The notes beneath the pieces are model-generated. The model was not told the origin of the DNA. It was given only the letters and a program-made list of their open reading frames with translations, and did not search any database. A stretch of 43,330 bases of DNA, from assembly GCA_011053055.1 (NCBI GenBank), contig DRHT01000017.1, positions 1 to 43,330 of the forward strand. Direction: 5' to 3'. The DNA is from Halopseudomonas sabulinigri. Its GTDB lineage: Bacteria > Pseudomonadota > Gammaproteobacteria > Pseudomonadales > Pseudomonadaceae. This document shows positions 36,272 through 43,330 of the stretch, one piece after another; the first letter of the stretch is position 1, and each line of letters begins with the position of its first letter. Position numbers and translations under genes: made by a program.

Positions 36272-36296
36272 GGGGCGCGCTAACTTGGTGCGCCCC
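36272..36296 (-). promoter_or_regulatory. Stem-loop between fmdA and fmdB
   Basis: GGGGCGC at 36272-36278 pairs with GCGCCCC at 36290-36296. On the transcribed strand it is followed by a pyrimidine-rich stretch (CTTCTTTCC), so it may attenuate or stabilise the fmdA transcript end. Confidence 0.5.
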
Positions 36297-36308
36297 GCGC
36301 GTCTGCGG

Positions 36309-37538
36309 TCAGCCTTTCCAGAGTGCGGTGGGGATTTCGTCGCTGGTTACCGCAATGGTTGGGCCGTCGGCGTTCGGCATAATGTCGAAATCAAAGATCT
36401 CGGTGGGGATCCATACCGTGGCGCAAACGTTGGGTACATCGACGATCCCGCTGATGTGACCCTGCACTGGCGCCGTACCCAGCAAGGAGTAAGCTTGGGC
36501 ACCGCTGTAGCCGAACTTTTTCAGGTACTCGATGGCGTTCAAGCACGCTTGGCGGTAGGCGACGTGGGCATCCAGATAATGCTGTTTGCCGTTTTCATCG
36601 ACCGAGATGCCTTCGAAAATGAGGTGCTTTTTGTAGCTCGGGGCCATGTCGCTGGGCTGGAAGATCGGGTTTTTCACCGCGTATTTCCTCACCCCATCTT
36701 TGATCAGGTTGACGCGGATATGGATCCAGCCCGCCATTTCAATCGCGCCACAAAAGGTAATTTCGCCGTCGCCCTGGGAGAAGTGCAGATCGCCCATGGA
36801 CAGTCCACCGCCTTTTACGTAGACCGGGAAATATACCTTCGAGCCTTTGGTCAAATCCTTGATGTCACAGTTGCCACCATGCTCGCGCGGCGGAACGGTA
36901 CGGGCACCTTCGTTAGCTACTTTGGCCGCAGCATCACCTGTTGCACGGCCAACGTGCGCGGTAGGGGCATAGGGTGGGTTCGCCAGGCCCGGTACGCGGT
37001 CTGGATCGGTATCAATCAGCGCCTGTTCACGGGTGTTCCACTCGTCGAGCAGTGATTGCGAAGGTAGGCAACCAATCAAACCGGGGTGCATAAGGCCAAT
37101 GAACTCAACACCGGGGATGTGACGGGACTTGGTATAGATGCCGTTGAAGTCCCAAATGGTCTTGCGTGCTTCAGGGTAATGCTCAGTCAGGAAGCCGCCG
37201 CCGTTCTCTTTGGCGAATACGCCATTGAAGCCCCACATCTGATCGGCAAATGCACCAATATCAAGAATATCGACCACCATTAGGTCGCCGGGCTCAGCGC
37301 CTTCAACTGCGACAGGGCCGCTCAGGTAGTGAACCTTGGTCAGGTCCACGTCACGCACGTCTTCGGCGCTGTCATTGTTGCTGATCTGGCCGCCAGTCCA
37401 GTCCATGCACTCGATGATGAAATCGGCGCCTGGCTTAACGGTGGCCACCATCGGCACGTCTGGGTGCCAGCGGTTGTGAATGTTGTCGTGCTCCTGAGGG
37501 CTTTTGCTCAGGTCGATCTTGATCAGTGTTTCAGCCAT
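36309..37538 (-). CDS. fmdA: Formamidase FmdA (FmdA/AmdA family)
   Basis: FmdA hydrolyses formamide (and weakly other short amides) to formate and ammonia in the cytoplasm. The 409-residue length fits the Methylophilus enzyme. Typical blocks are RWHPDVPMVATVKPGADFIIECMDWTG near the start, FNGVFAKENGGGFLTEHYP, and VPPREHGGNCDIKDL with the GGNCD core. The C-terminal half has GDLHFSQGDGEITFCGA. The gene is divergent from the transporter genes, with its own sigma-54 promoter 65 bases upstream. The family includes acetamidases, so the exact substrate is inferred. Confidence 0.92.
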   Translation of the reverse strand: MAETLIKIDLSKSPQEHDNIHNRWHPDVPMVATVKPGADFIIECMDWTGGQISNNDSAEDVRDVDLTKVHYLSGPVAVEGAEPGDLMVVDILDIGAFADQMWGFNGVFAKENGGGFLTEHYPEARKTIWDFNGIYTKSRHIPGVEFIGLMHPGLIGCLPSQSLLDEWNTREQALIDTDPDRVPGLANPPYAPTAHVGRATGDAAAKVANEGARTVPPREHGGNCDIKDLTKGSKVYFPVYVKGGGLSMGDLHFSQGDGEITFCGAIEMAGWIHIRVNLIKDGVRKYAVKNPIFQPSDMAPSYKKHLIFEGISVDENGKQHYLDAHVAYRQACLNAIEYLKKFGYSGAQAYSLLGTAPVQGHISGIVDVPNVCATVWIPTEIFDFDIMPNADGPTIAVTSDEIPTALWKG

Positions 37539-37602
37539 GACAGGGAATCCTCTGCGTCGGGGGTAGTTTGTCAGGCCTTAGAACGGCCCGTCCTCAACCC
37601 AG

Positions 37603-37618
37603 AGCATGAGGCGTGCCA
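37603..37618 (-). promoter_or_regulatory. Sigma-54 promoter of fmdA
   Basis: On the minus strand the sequence is TGGCACGCCTCATGCT. The GG and GC doublets are 12 bases apart, as sigma-54 needs. It differs from the consensus TGGCACG-N4-TTGCW by one base. The start codon is 65 bases downstream. Confidence 0.8.
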
Positions 37619-37671
37619 TCTTTCATTACATTTTAAAATGCCAGTAAAAACAGGATCTTATGTGGATTGTC

Positions 37672-37791
37672 AGGTGTCATTGGCATATTTGCGAGGCGCG
37701 GGCGTGACAATGTCATGCCCCGCATAGTGACAATGTCTTAACAATGGCAGGTCGGCATTGTCATTTCCCTTGTCGCGCATTTGACATTGCC
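37672..37791. promoter_or_regulatory. Array of palindromic enhancer (UAS)-like sites
   Basis: TGACAATGTCA (a near-perfect dyad) occurs at 37705-37715. Related copies are at 37728-37738, 37754-37763 (reverse), 37782-37791 and weakly at 37672-37681. They lie between the two outward sigma-54 promoters at enhancer distances. No defined regulator site has this exact form to my knowledge. Confidence 0.6.
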
Positions 37792-37892
37792 CTGCTGAGA
37801 GCTGCTGGGTGATTTATTTTGTTGGTTTATCTGGCTGATTTTAATGGGTTTTTGAAATTGGCTACCTTATTTGTCATGCCTTCTTGGTTGAC

Positions 37893-37908
37893 TGGCACAG
37901 TGGTTGCT
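37893..37908 (+). promoter_or_regulatory. Sigma-54 promoter of the Urt/Fmd transporter operon
   Basis: TGGCACAGTGGTTGCT matches TGGCACG-N4-TTGCW at all key bases, with GG and GC 12 bases apart. An AT-rich stretch (37805-37880) separates it from the palindromic array, suitable for DNA bending. The urtA start lies 80 bases downstream. Confidence 0.88.
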
Positions 37909-37987
37909 CTGGGGTAAGGGTGACAGGCGAGCGGGTAGGGAGTGAGACCCGTTCTCCGGTGTTACCCACACTAAGGAGATTTACCCT

Positions 37988-39217
37988 ATGCAAGATTCAA
38001 CACGCAGCAAACCGGCCTGGAAGCGCCGCCTTCTAGGGTTGGCGCTGAGTACTGGTTTGGGATTTACCGGTATGGCTGGTGCCGCTGAGGTCAATACCAC
38101 TGGGTTGGCCGTTACCGACGACACTGTTCAGGTCGGCATTCTCCATTCGGTCACCGGCACGATGGCGATCAGTGAAACCGGTTCGGTAGAAGCGGAAAAG
38201 CTGGCCATTGAACAGATCAATGCCATGGGCGGTGTGCTGGGGCGGCAAATTGAGATTATTCAGGAAGACGGTGCCAGCGACTGGCCGACCTTCGCTGAGA
38301 AAGCGCGCAAGCTACTCGTACAGGATCATGTCGCGGCCGTATTCGGTTGCTGGACCTCTGCCTCACGCAAAGCGGTATTGCCCGTCTTCGAGAATCAGAA
38401 CGGTATGCTTTATTACCCGACTTTCTACGAAGGTTTGGAGCAGTCCAAGAACGTGATCTACACCGGCCAGGAAGCTACCCAGCAGATCATCGCTGGCTTG
38501 GATTGGATCGCTCAAGAGAAAGACGCCAAAACCTTCTACCTGGTTGGCTCTGACTACATTTGGCCACGCACCTCTAACAAGATCGCTCGCAAGCACATTG
38601 AAGATGTTTTGGGCGGCACTGTAGTGGGTGAAGAGTATTACCCACTAGGCAACACCAACTTCGGCTCGCTGATTAACAAGATCCGCCTAAAGAAGCCTGA
38701 CGTTGTTTACTCCAGCATCGTTGGCGGCTCAAACGTCGCTTGGTGGAAGCAGCTTAAAGCCGCGGGTATCACTGCTGATCGTCAAACCATCATGACTATC
38801 TCCGTTACCGAAGACGAAGTGCTCGGCATCGGCGGTGAGAACATGGAAGGTTTCTACTCCGCAATGAAGTACTTCCAGTCGCTGGATAACGAAAACAACG
38901 TCGCTTTCGTTAATGCGTTCAAAGAGCGCTGGGGTGATGACAGCGTTATCGGTGACGTGACCCAGGCTGCTTACCTTGGCCCATGGCTGTGGAAAGCTGC
39001 AGTTGAGAAAGCCGGTAGCTTCGACATTGATGCTGTTGCCGCTGCCTCTGCTGATATCGAGCTGACCACCGCTCCTGAAGGCTACGTGAAGGTTCATGAA
39101 AACCATCACCTTTGGAGCAAGCTGCGTGTAGGTCAATGGCAGGCAGATGGCCAGGCTAAGGTTGTTTACGAGTCTGAGCTGATCGAGCCAAACCCCTTCC
39201 CGGAAGGTTATCAATAA
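37988..39217 (+). CDS. urtA: Urea/short-chain amide ABC transporter substrate-binding protein
   Basis: This is a periplasmic binding protein of the UrtA/FmdD type, with 409 residues. A basic start (SKPAWKRRLLGLALSTGLGF) and GMAGAAEV give a Sec-type signal peptide with cleavage near residue 33. The mature part opens with VQVGILHSVTGTMAISETG and holds the ligand-site blocks FGCWTSASRKAVLPVFE and YYPTFYEGLEQS, typical of this family. Urea-type UrtA and amide-type FmdD are close relatives; here fmdA is divergent and no urease is in the window, so amides are as likely as urea. AAGGAG precedes ATG 37988. Confidence 0.9.
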   Translation: MQDSTRSKPAWKRRLLGLALSTGLGFTGMAGAAEVNTTGLAVTDDTVQVGILHSVTGTMAISETGSVEAEKLAIEQINAMGGVLGRQIEIIQEDGASDWPTFAEKARKLLVQDHVAAVFGCWTSASRKAVLPVFENQNGMLYYPTFYEGLEQSKNVIYTGQEATQQIIAGLDWIAQEKDAKTFYLVGSDYIWPRTSNKIARKHIEDVLGGTVVGEEYYPLGNTNFGSLINKIRLKKPDVVYSSIVGGSNVAWWKQLKAAGITADRQTIMTISVTEDEVLGIGGENMEGFYSAMKYFQSLDNENNVAFVNAFKERWGDDSVIGDVTQAAYLGPWLWKAAVEKAGSFDIDAVAAASADIELTTAPEGYVKVHENHHLWSKLRVGQWQADGQAKVVYESELIEPNPFPEGYQ

Positions 39218-39243
39218 GACGCACTGATGACGTGAAGTAATCC

Positions 39244-39266
39244 GGTGCGGCCCTTGCGGCCGCACC
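39244..39266 (+). promoter_or_regulatory. Stem-loop between urtA and urtB
   Basis: GGTGCGGCC at 39244-39252 and GGCCGCACC at 39258-39266 form a perfect 9-base stem with a 5-base loop. Without a T-run it probably stabilises the urtA transcript or allows partial termination, so the binding protein is made in excess. Confidence 0.7.
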
Positions 39267-39289
39267 CTTCCGAGTCTAGGAGAGTAATT

Positions 39290-40213
39290 ATGGGCGGTTA
39301 CACATCGCAGGAGCTGACGGCCATTTTCGTTATGCAGGGCTTCAGTGGCCTGAGCTTGTTCTGCGTCTTTCTGCTGATGGCCCTCGGGCTGGCAATCATT
39401 TTTGGGCAGATGGGCGTTATCAACATGGCCCATGGCGAGTTTCTTACTTTGGGTGCGTATATCACCTGGATGGTATCCGAGCTTGCTACGCAAACCTGGC
39501 CCTGGATGCAGGACTTCTATTTCCCCTTGGCGGTGGTGCTCGCCTTTGCGGGTACATTTATCTTGGGGTATCTGGTCGAGATGCTGTTGATCAGGCGCCT
39601 TTATAGTCGACCGCTGGATACCCTGCTGGCCACATGGGGCTTGGGGCTGATTCTGCAACAGATTTACCGTTCTACCTTCGGACCACGTGAAGTCAGCGTG
39701 ACGATGCCTGACTGGTTGATGGGCTCTTGGGCACCGACCGACATTATTGATATTCCATTGAACGGCCTGTTAGTGATGGGTATTACCGCAATGATGACGC
39801 TGCTCGTAGTGATACTGCTGTATCGCTCGCGCTGGGGTATCAAGGTACGTGCCACCACACAGAACCGGGCAATGGCTAACGCCGCGGGTATCAATACCCA
39901 GCGGGTTGACCGCTTTACTTTCGCGTTGGGTTGCGGCATCGCCGGTGTGGCCGGTGCCGCTTTCACTACCATCGCCTCGACCGGGCCGACCACAGGTTCG
40001 CTCTACATTGTTGATACCTTCCTGGTAGTGGTGTTTGGTGGCGCGGCCAGTTTGCTTGGCACCGTGGTCTCGGCTTTTGGTATAGCCCAGTCGCAATCGA
40101 TTCTCGAATTCTTCCTAAGCGGCTCAATGGCCAAGGTGATCACCTTGCTGACCGTGGTTGGCATTCTGATGTTCCGTCCCCAGGGGCTATTTGCAAGCAA
40201 GGTGCGTCGCTGA
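39290..40213 (+). CDS. urtB: Urea/amide ABC transporter permease UrtB
   Basis: This inner-membrane permease of the branched-chain amino acid/urea (LivH-like) type has 307 residues from ATG 39290, after an AGGAG site; a longer in-frame start at 39245 is rejected because it crosses the stem-loop. Motifs include FGQMGVINMAHGEFLTLGAY near the N-terminus and VDTFLVVVFGGAASLLGT near the C-terminus. Some UrtB proteins carry an extra N-terminal domain; it is absent here. It pairs with UrtC. Confidence 0.9.
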   Translation: MGGYTSQELTAIFVMQGFSGLSLFCVFLLMALGLAIIFGQMGVINMAHGEFLTLGAYITWMVSELATQTWPWMQDFYFPLAVVLAFAGTFILGYLVEMLLIRRLYSRPLDTLLATWGLGLILQQIYRSTFGPREVSVTMPDWLMGSWAPTDIIDIPLNGLLVMGITAMMTLLVVILLYRSRWGIKVRATTQNRAMANAAGINTQRVDRFTFALGCGIAGVAGAAFTTIASTGPTTGSLYIVDTFLVVVFGGAASLLGTVVSAFGIAQSQSILEFFLSGSMAKVITLLTVVGILMFRPQGLFASKVRR

Positions 40214-40240
40214 GCGACGCCCTGGCTGGAGGTTATTGAA

Positions 40241-41383
40241 ATGGATAAATGGATAGCAGCATTTGGGGGGCGGCAACGGCTGATGCAGTTGCTGGCGCTG
40301 GCAGTCCTGCTTCTGGTGATCTTGCCGCTGACGCTGGATGTCTTCCGGCTCAACCTGTTGGGCAAATATCTGACCTACGCTTTTGTCGCTGTGGGGCTGG
40401 TATTGTGCTGGGGTTACGGGGGCATTCTCAGCTTGGGGCAAGGCGTGTTTTTCGGTATGGGCGGTTATTGCATGGCCATGTTTCTTAAGCTGGAAGCCTC
40501 CAGCCCAGAAAACACGGCGATTCAAAGTACGCCGGGCATTCCCGACTTTATGGACTGGAACCAGGTCACTGAACTGCCGATGATGTGGGTGCCTTTCCAC
40601 AGCCTGTCGCTGACGGTCGTGTTAATCCTGACGGTGCCAGCGCTGTTCGCCTTCCTTATCGGCGCAGCTATGTTCAAGCGCCGAGTCGGTGGGGTTTACT
40701 TTGCGATCATCACTCAAGCGATCGCTTCTATCGCTACCATTTTGATCATCGGTCAACAGGGCTACACCGGCGGCATTAACGGTATCACTGACCTACGCAC
40801 CCTGCTCGGCTGGGACATTCGGCCTGACAGTGCCAAATATCTACTCTATTTCCTCTGCTGCATCTTGTTGATTGTGTGCTTATTGATAGGCCAGTTCGTA
40901 CTCAGCAGCCGTTACGGCAAGCTGCTCATCGCCATGCGCGACCAAGAAGACCGAGTTCGCTTCTCTGGATATGACGTCGCCAACATCAAGATCTTTGTGT
41001 TTGCATTAGCCGGCGTGTTCTCCGCTATAGGGGGGGCGATGTTTGCGCTTCAAGTCGGCTTCATGTCGCCTTCGTTCGTTGGCACCGTGGTATCCATTGA
41101 GATGGTGATTTTCTGCGCGGTGGGTGGCCGGTTGTCATTGATCGGCGCGGTCTATGGTGCTTTGTTGGTTAACTTGGCGAAAACGATGTTGTCGGAGAGC
41201 TTTCCGCAGCTTTGGATCGTATTCATGGGCGCGCTTTTTATCGGTGTAGTGCTGTTGTTCCCACAAGGGCTCGCAGGCATTTACGAAGATTACGTTCGCC
41301 CTCGCTTTGCGAACTTGTTCTCGCGCAAATCCGTTACTAAGGACAATGGCGACAAGTCCGTCGCGCAGGAGGCTCAATCATGA
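40241..41383 (+). CDS. urtC: Urea/amide ABC transporter permease UrtC
   Basis: This is the second permease (LivM-like), 380 residues with about ten hydrophobic helices. The family motif WGYGGILSLGQGVFFGMGGYC lies near residue 67, and the loop RDQEDRVRFSGYDVANIKIF that contacts the ATPases is near 230. Its stop overlaps the urtD start by four bases (ATGA), so translation is coupled. Confidence 0.92.
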   Translation: MDKWIAAFGGRQRLMQLLALAVLLLVILPLTLDVFRLNLLGKYLTYAFVAVGLVLCWGYGGILSLGQGVFFGMGGYCMAMFLKLEASSPENTAIQSTPGIPDFMDWNQVTELPMMWVPFHSLSLTVVLILTVPALFAFLIGAAMFKRRVGGVYFAIITQAIASIATILIIGQQGYTGGINGITDLRTLLGWDIRPDSAKYLLYFLCCILLIVCLLIGQFVLSSRYGKLLIAMRDQEDRVRFSGYDVANIKIFVFALAGVFSAIGGAMFALQVGFMSPSFVGTVVSIEMVIFCAVGGRLSLIGAVYGALLVNLAKTMLSESFPQLWIVFMGALFIGVVLLFPQGLAGIYEDYVRPRFANLFSRKSVTKDNGDKSVAQEAQS

Positions 41384-42120
41384 CATCTCCCATATTGTTG
41401 GCCATTGAGGATCTGACTGTTTCGTTTGACGGCTTTAAGGCGGTGGATGGCTTGAACCTGTATGTCGAACGTAACGAAGTCCGTGTGGTGATCGGCCCGA
41501 ATGGGGCAGGAAAAACGACGTTGTTGGATCTGATTTGTGGCAAGACCAAGGCATCGTCCGGATCAATCAAATTCAAGGACATCGAGCTGACCAAGTTGGT
41601 TGAGCACGATATCGTTAAAGCCGGAGTAGGGCGCAAATTCCAGACGCCATCGATCTACGAAAATCTCAGTGTCCGGGAAAATCTGGAGCTGTCTTACCCA
41701 AAGGGTCGGACCGTATTTGGCAGCCTGTTCTTTAAAGTCACTGATGAAGTCGCGGCCCGGGTGCTTGAGGTTGCGGAAGATACCTTCTTGAGTGATCGCC
41801 TGGACACCAGCGCCGGCCTCCTTAGCCATGGCCAAAAGCAGTGGCTGGAAATAGGCATGTTGCTGATTCAGGACCCGGAGTTGCTGATGCTAGATGAGCC
41901 GGTCGCCGGTATGAGTGTGTCCGAGCGTGAAGCGACCGCCGAGCTGCTAGGTCGTATCAGCAAGAATCGCTCGGTGATAGTGATCGAGCATGACATGGAC
42001 TTTGTGAAGGATATCGCCCACCGCGTAACAGTGCTGCACCAGGGTAAGTTGCTGGCAGAGGGGAAGATGGACGAAGTACAAAAAAACGAAAAAGTCATTG
42101 AGGTATACCTCGGTCACTGA
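41380..42120 (+). CDS. urtD: Urea/amide ABC transporter ATP-binding protein UrtD
   Basis: One of the two cytoplasmic ATPases of the transporter, with 246 residues. Walker A GPNGAGKT is at 39-46, Walker B LLMLDEPVAGMS is in the middle, and the signature LSHGQKQWLEIG is the UrtD form (H replaces the second G of LSGGQ). The GRKFQTPSIYENLSV block is typical of LivG-like proteins. It overlaps urtC and is 18 bases before urtE. Confidence 0.93.
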   Translation: MTSPILLAIEDLTVSFDGFKAVDGLNLYVERNEVRVVIGPNGAGKTTLLDLICGKTKASSGSIKFKDIELTKLVEHDIVKAGVGRKFQTPSIYENLSVRENLELSYPKGRTVFGSLFFKVTDEVAARVLEVAEDTFLSDRLDTSAGLLSHGQKQWLEIGMLLIQDPELLMLDEPVAGMSVSEREATAELLGRISKNRSVIVIEHDMDFVKDIAHRVTVLHQGKLLAEGKMDEVQKNEKVIEVYLGH

Positions 42121-42138
42121 CCAATAAGGAGTTTAAGC

Positions 42139-42828
42139 ATGTTGACGGTAAGCGATTTGCGGGTCAGTTACGGTATGAGTGAGGTAATCCACGGTATCAA
42201 TCTAGAGGTTGGGGAAAATGAGACCGTGGCTATCATGGGGCGCAATGGCATGGGCAAGACCACATTGTTCAAGTCATTGATTGGCATGATCCCTTGTAGC
42301 GGAGGCGAAATAACCTTCAATGATAAGAAACTCTCCAAGCTCCAGTCTTACCAGCGGGTGGCGAGCGGCATAGCCTACGTACCCCAGGGGCGTATGGTGT
42401 TTCCTTCCCTGACAGTAGAAGAAAACATCATGGCCGGTTTAGAAGTGACGGGGCGTCGTAAGGTGCCGGATGACATCTACGAGTTGTTTCCAGTGCTACT
42501 AGAGATGCGTCATCGAAAAGCGGGTAACTTGTCGGGCGGCCAGCAGCAGCAGTTAGCTATCGGAAGGGCGCTGGCTGCTGATCCCAAGGTACTGTTACTC
42601 GATGAGCCAACCGAGGGCATCCAGCCCTCGATCATCAAACAGTTGGCGACCACGCTGAACGAGATCAAGCAGCTACGCAAAATCAGTATTGTGGTGTCTG
42701 AGCAGGTGCTCAGTTTTGCTCTTAATGTAGCTGACCGCATGCTAGTGATAGACAAGGGTCAAATAGTGCACGAAGCGGTGGGCGAGCAGATCGACAGGGC
42801 GCACATCAGTAGCTATCTATCCGTATAA
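42139..42828 (+). CDS. urtE: Urea/amide ABC transporter ATP-binding protein UrtE
   Basis: This is the second ATPase (LivF-like), with 229 residues. Walker A GRNGMGKT is at 34-41, the signature LSGGQQQQLAIGRAL is near 132 and Walker B LLLDEPTEGIQPSI near 153. The VPQGRMVFPSLTVEENI block is typical. AAGGAG precedes ATG 42139. It is the last gene of the operon; a strong terminator follows. Confidence 0.93.
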   Translation: MLTVSDLRVSYGMSEVIHGINLEVGENETVAIMGRNGMGKTTLFKSLIGMIPCSGGEITFNDKKLSKLQSYQRVASGIAYVPQGRMVFPSLTVEENIMAGLEVTGRRKVPDDIYELFPVLLEMRHRKAGNLSGGQQQQLAIGRALAADPKVLLLDEPTEGIQPSIIKQLATTLNEIKQLRKISIVVSEQVLSFALNVADRMLVIDKGQIVHEAVGEQIDRAHISSYLSV

Positions 42829-42848
42829 ATAGGCTCCCCAAAGGCCTT

Positions 42849-42885
42849 AGGCCCAGCACCGATAAAAGGTGCTGGGCCTTTTTAT
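42849..42885 (+). terminator. Rho-independent terminator of the transporter operon
   Basis: AGGCCCAGCACC pairs perfectly with GGTGCTGGGCCT over 12 bases around GATAAAA, followed by TTTTATT. Confidence 0.92.
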
Positions 42886-42906
42886 TGCGTATCGGTAAAT
42901 AAGCGC

Positions 42907-42934
42907 TTGACGCGGCGCGTGAGATCTCTATAAT
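42907..42934 (+). promoter_or_regulatory. rRNA operon promoter P1
   Basis: TTGACG at 42907-42912 and TATAAT at 42929-42934 are 16 bases apart; the downstream discriminator is TCGCCC. Confidence 0.8.
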
Positions 42935-43005
42935 TCGCCCTCTCGCTGAGCAGGAAGCTCTAAGTAAAGCGCTTATGAATCAATAAGTTAGCTTGAAAAT
43001 AAGGG

Positions 43006-43033
43006 TTGACAGGCAGGCGAGATGGCGTAGAAT
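43006..43033 (+). promoter_or_regulatory. rRNA operon promoter P2
   Basis: TTGACA at 43006-43011 and TAGAAT at 43028-43033 are 16 bases apart, followed by GCGCCGC. Confidence 0.8.
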
Positions 43034-43110
43034 GCGCCGCTCTGGTTCGGGGCTGAAGTTAAGGTCTGAATCAGTCGATGAGAAGCTCTCATCAAGTTTG
43101 ACGGAAGGTG

Positions 43111-43138
43111 TTGACAAGGGGTTTAGCTCCTGTAGAAT
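43111..43138 (+). promoter_or_regulatory. rRNA operon promoter P3
   Basis: TTGACA at 43111-43116 and TAGAAT at 43133-43138 are 16 bases apart, followed by GCGCCTCC. Confidence 0.8.
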
Positions 43139-43220
43139 GCGCCTCCCTGGCACGCAACGGCAAAGCCGGAACGAGTCACTCAAGTGGTGTTTGAAGCGGT
43201 TAAAAACTTCAAATAAAAGC

Positions 43221-43248
43221 TTGACGGAACAGAAGGTTAGCGTATAAT
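43221..43248 (+). promoter_or_regulatory. rRNA operon promoter P4
   Basis: TTGACG at 43221-43226 and TATAAT at 43243-43248 are 16 bases apart, followed by TCGCGGCC. It is the closest promoter to the antitermination site. Confidence 0.85.
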
Positions 43249-43283
43249 TCGCGGCCTTGGTTAGGCGGAGACGCTGACCGAAT

Positions 43284-43330
43284 CGCTCTTTAACAATTTG
43301 AATCAAGTAATTCGTGTGGGTGCTTGCTGA
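43284..43330 (+). promoter_or_regulatory. rRNA leader with boxA antitermination site (partial)
   Basis: CGCTCTTTAACA at 43284-43295 is the boxA site bound by NusB/NusE. The following AATTCGTGTGGGTGCTTG is the conserved leader ahead of pseudomonad 16S rRNA. The 16S gene should begin beyond the window edge on this strand. Confidence 0.85.

Noticed and set aside
36285..37055. 256-codon plus-strand ORF over fmdA
   Set aside because: Antisense shadow; fmdA on the other strand is recognised throughout.
37893..37908. A sigma-54 promoter searched for in front of tmm as in front of urtA
   Set aside because: Candidates near 1550 and 1609 fail the 12-base GG-to-GC spacing, so no sigma-54 control of tmm is claimed.
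38729..39658. 309-codon minus-strand ORF over urtA and urtB
   Set aside because: Crosses two transporter genes and the stem-loop between them; no recognisable features.
37988..42828. Calling the operon a branched-chain amino acid (Liv) transporter
   Set aside because: The UrtD signature LSHGQKQW, the UrtA ligand blocks and the fmdA linkage favour the urea/amide group.
43296..43330. Annotating part of the 16S rRNA gene
   Set aside because: The bases are the conserved leader after boxA; the mature 16S start is not reached in the window.

Overview
The window looks like a chromosomal segment of a gammaproteobacterium of the Pseudomonas/Halopseudomonas kind. The support is gene content and order: a class II medium-chain-length PHA locus (phaC1-phaZ-phaC2-phaD facing phaI-phaF), the block ubiE-ubiJ-ubiB-hisI-hisE-tatABC-rsmE, hslVU beside a SPOR protein, argS and priA, and a 16S rRNA leader at the right edge. 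Moderate GC content, trimethylamine monooxygenase and amide/urea scavenging genes fit a marine or coastal member. The species is inference; no rRNA gene lies inside the window.

Layout, left to right. (1) 1-1900 is accessory and gene-poor: the tail of an unidentified gene, a C-terminally truncated ADP-ribosylglycohydrolase, a cysteine-rich CWC protein and a possible decayed ORF. (2) 1904-4820 is a compact operon: trimethylamine monooxygenase (tmm), a DMT/EamA permease, a 97-aa probable winged-helix protein and a 36-aa single-pass membrane peptide. (3) 4983-8733 holds a ZIP metal transporter, a lipoprotein and an MsbA-type ABC exporter. (4) 8740-14685, minus strand, holds ubiquinone, histidine and Tat genes plus rsmE. 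(5) 14868-21964 is the PHA storage locus. (6) 22145-31981 is housekeeping: DUF971, hslVU with a heat-shock-type promoter, SPOR protein, argS, priA, rpmE, a secreted nuclease homologue and a malic enzyme. (7) 32044-42828 is an amide/urea nitrogen cluster: fmdA, fmdB, a GAF/sigma-54 activator, amiE and amiB on the minus strand, and a five-gene Urt/Fmd-type ABC transporter on the plus strand. (8) 42907-43330 is a four-promoter rRNA control region ending in boxA, just upstream of a presumed 16S gene.

How the genes work together. The amide cluster reads as one regulon. Two good sigma-54 (-24/-12) promoters fire outward from the fmdA-urtA intergenic region, and between them lies an array of TGACAATGTCA-like sites that could bind the activator encoded in the cluster. 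The products would import short-chain amides or urea and release ammonia from formamide (FmdA) and aliphatic amides (AmiE). The classical amide regulators AmiC and AmiR are absent from the window. The tmm operon would oxidise trimethylamine to its N-oxide with a dedicated permease and two uncharacterised small proteins; no TMAO demethylase or known TMAO ABC transporter is present. These two clusters are the most interesting parts.
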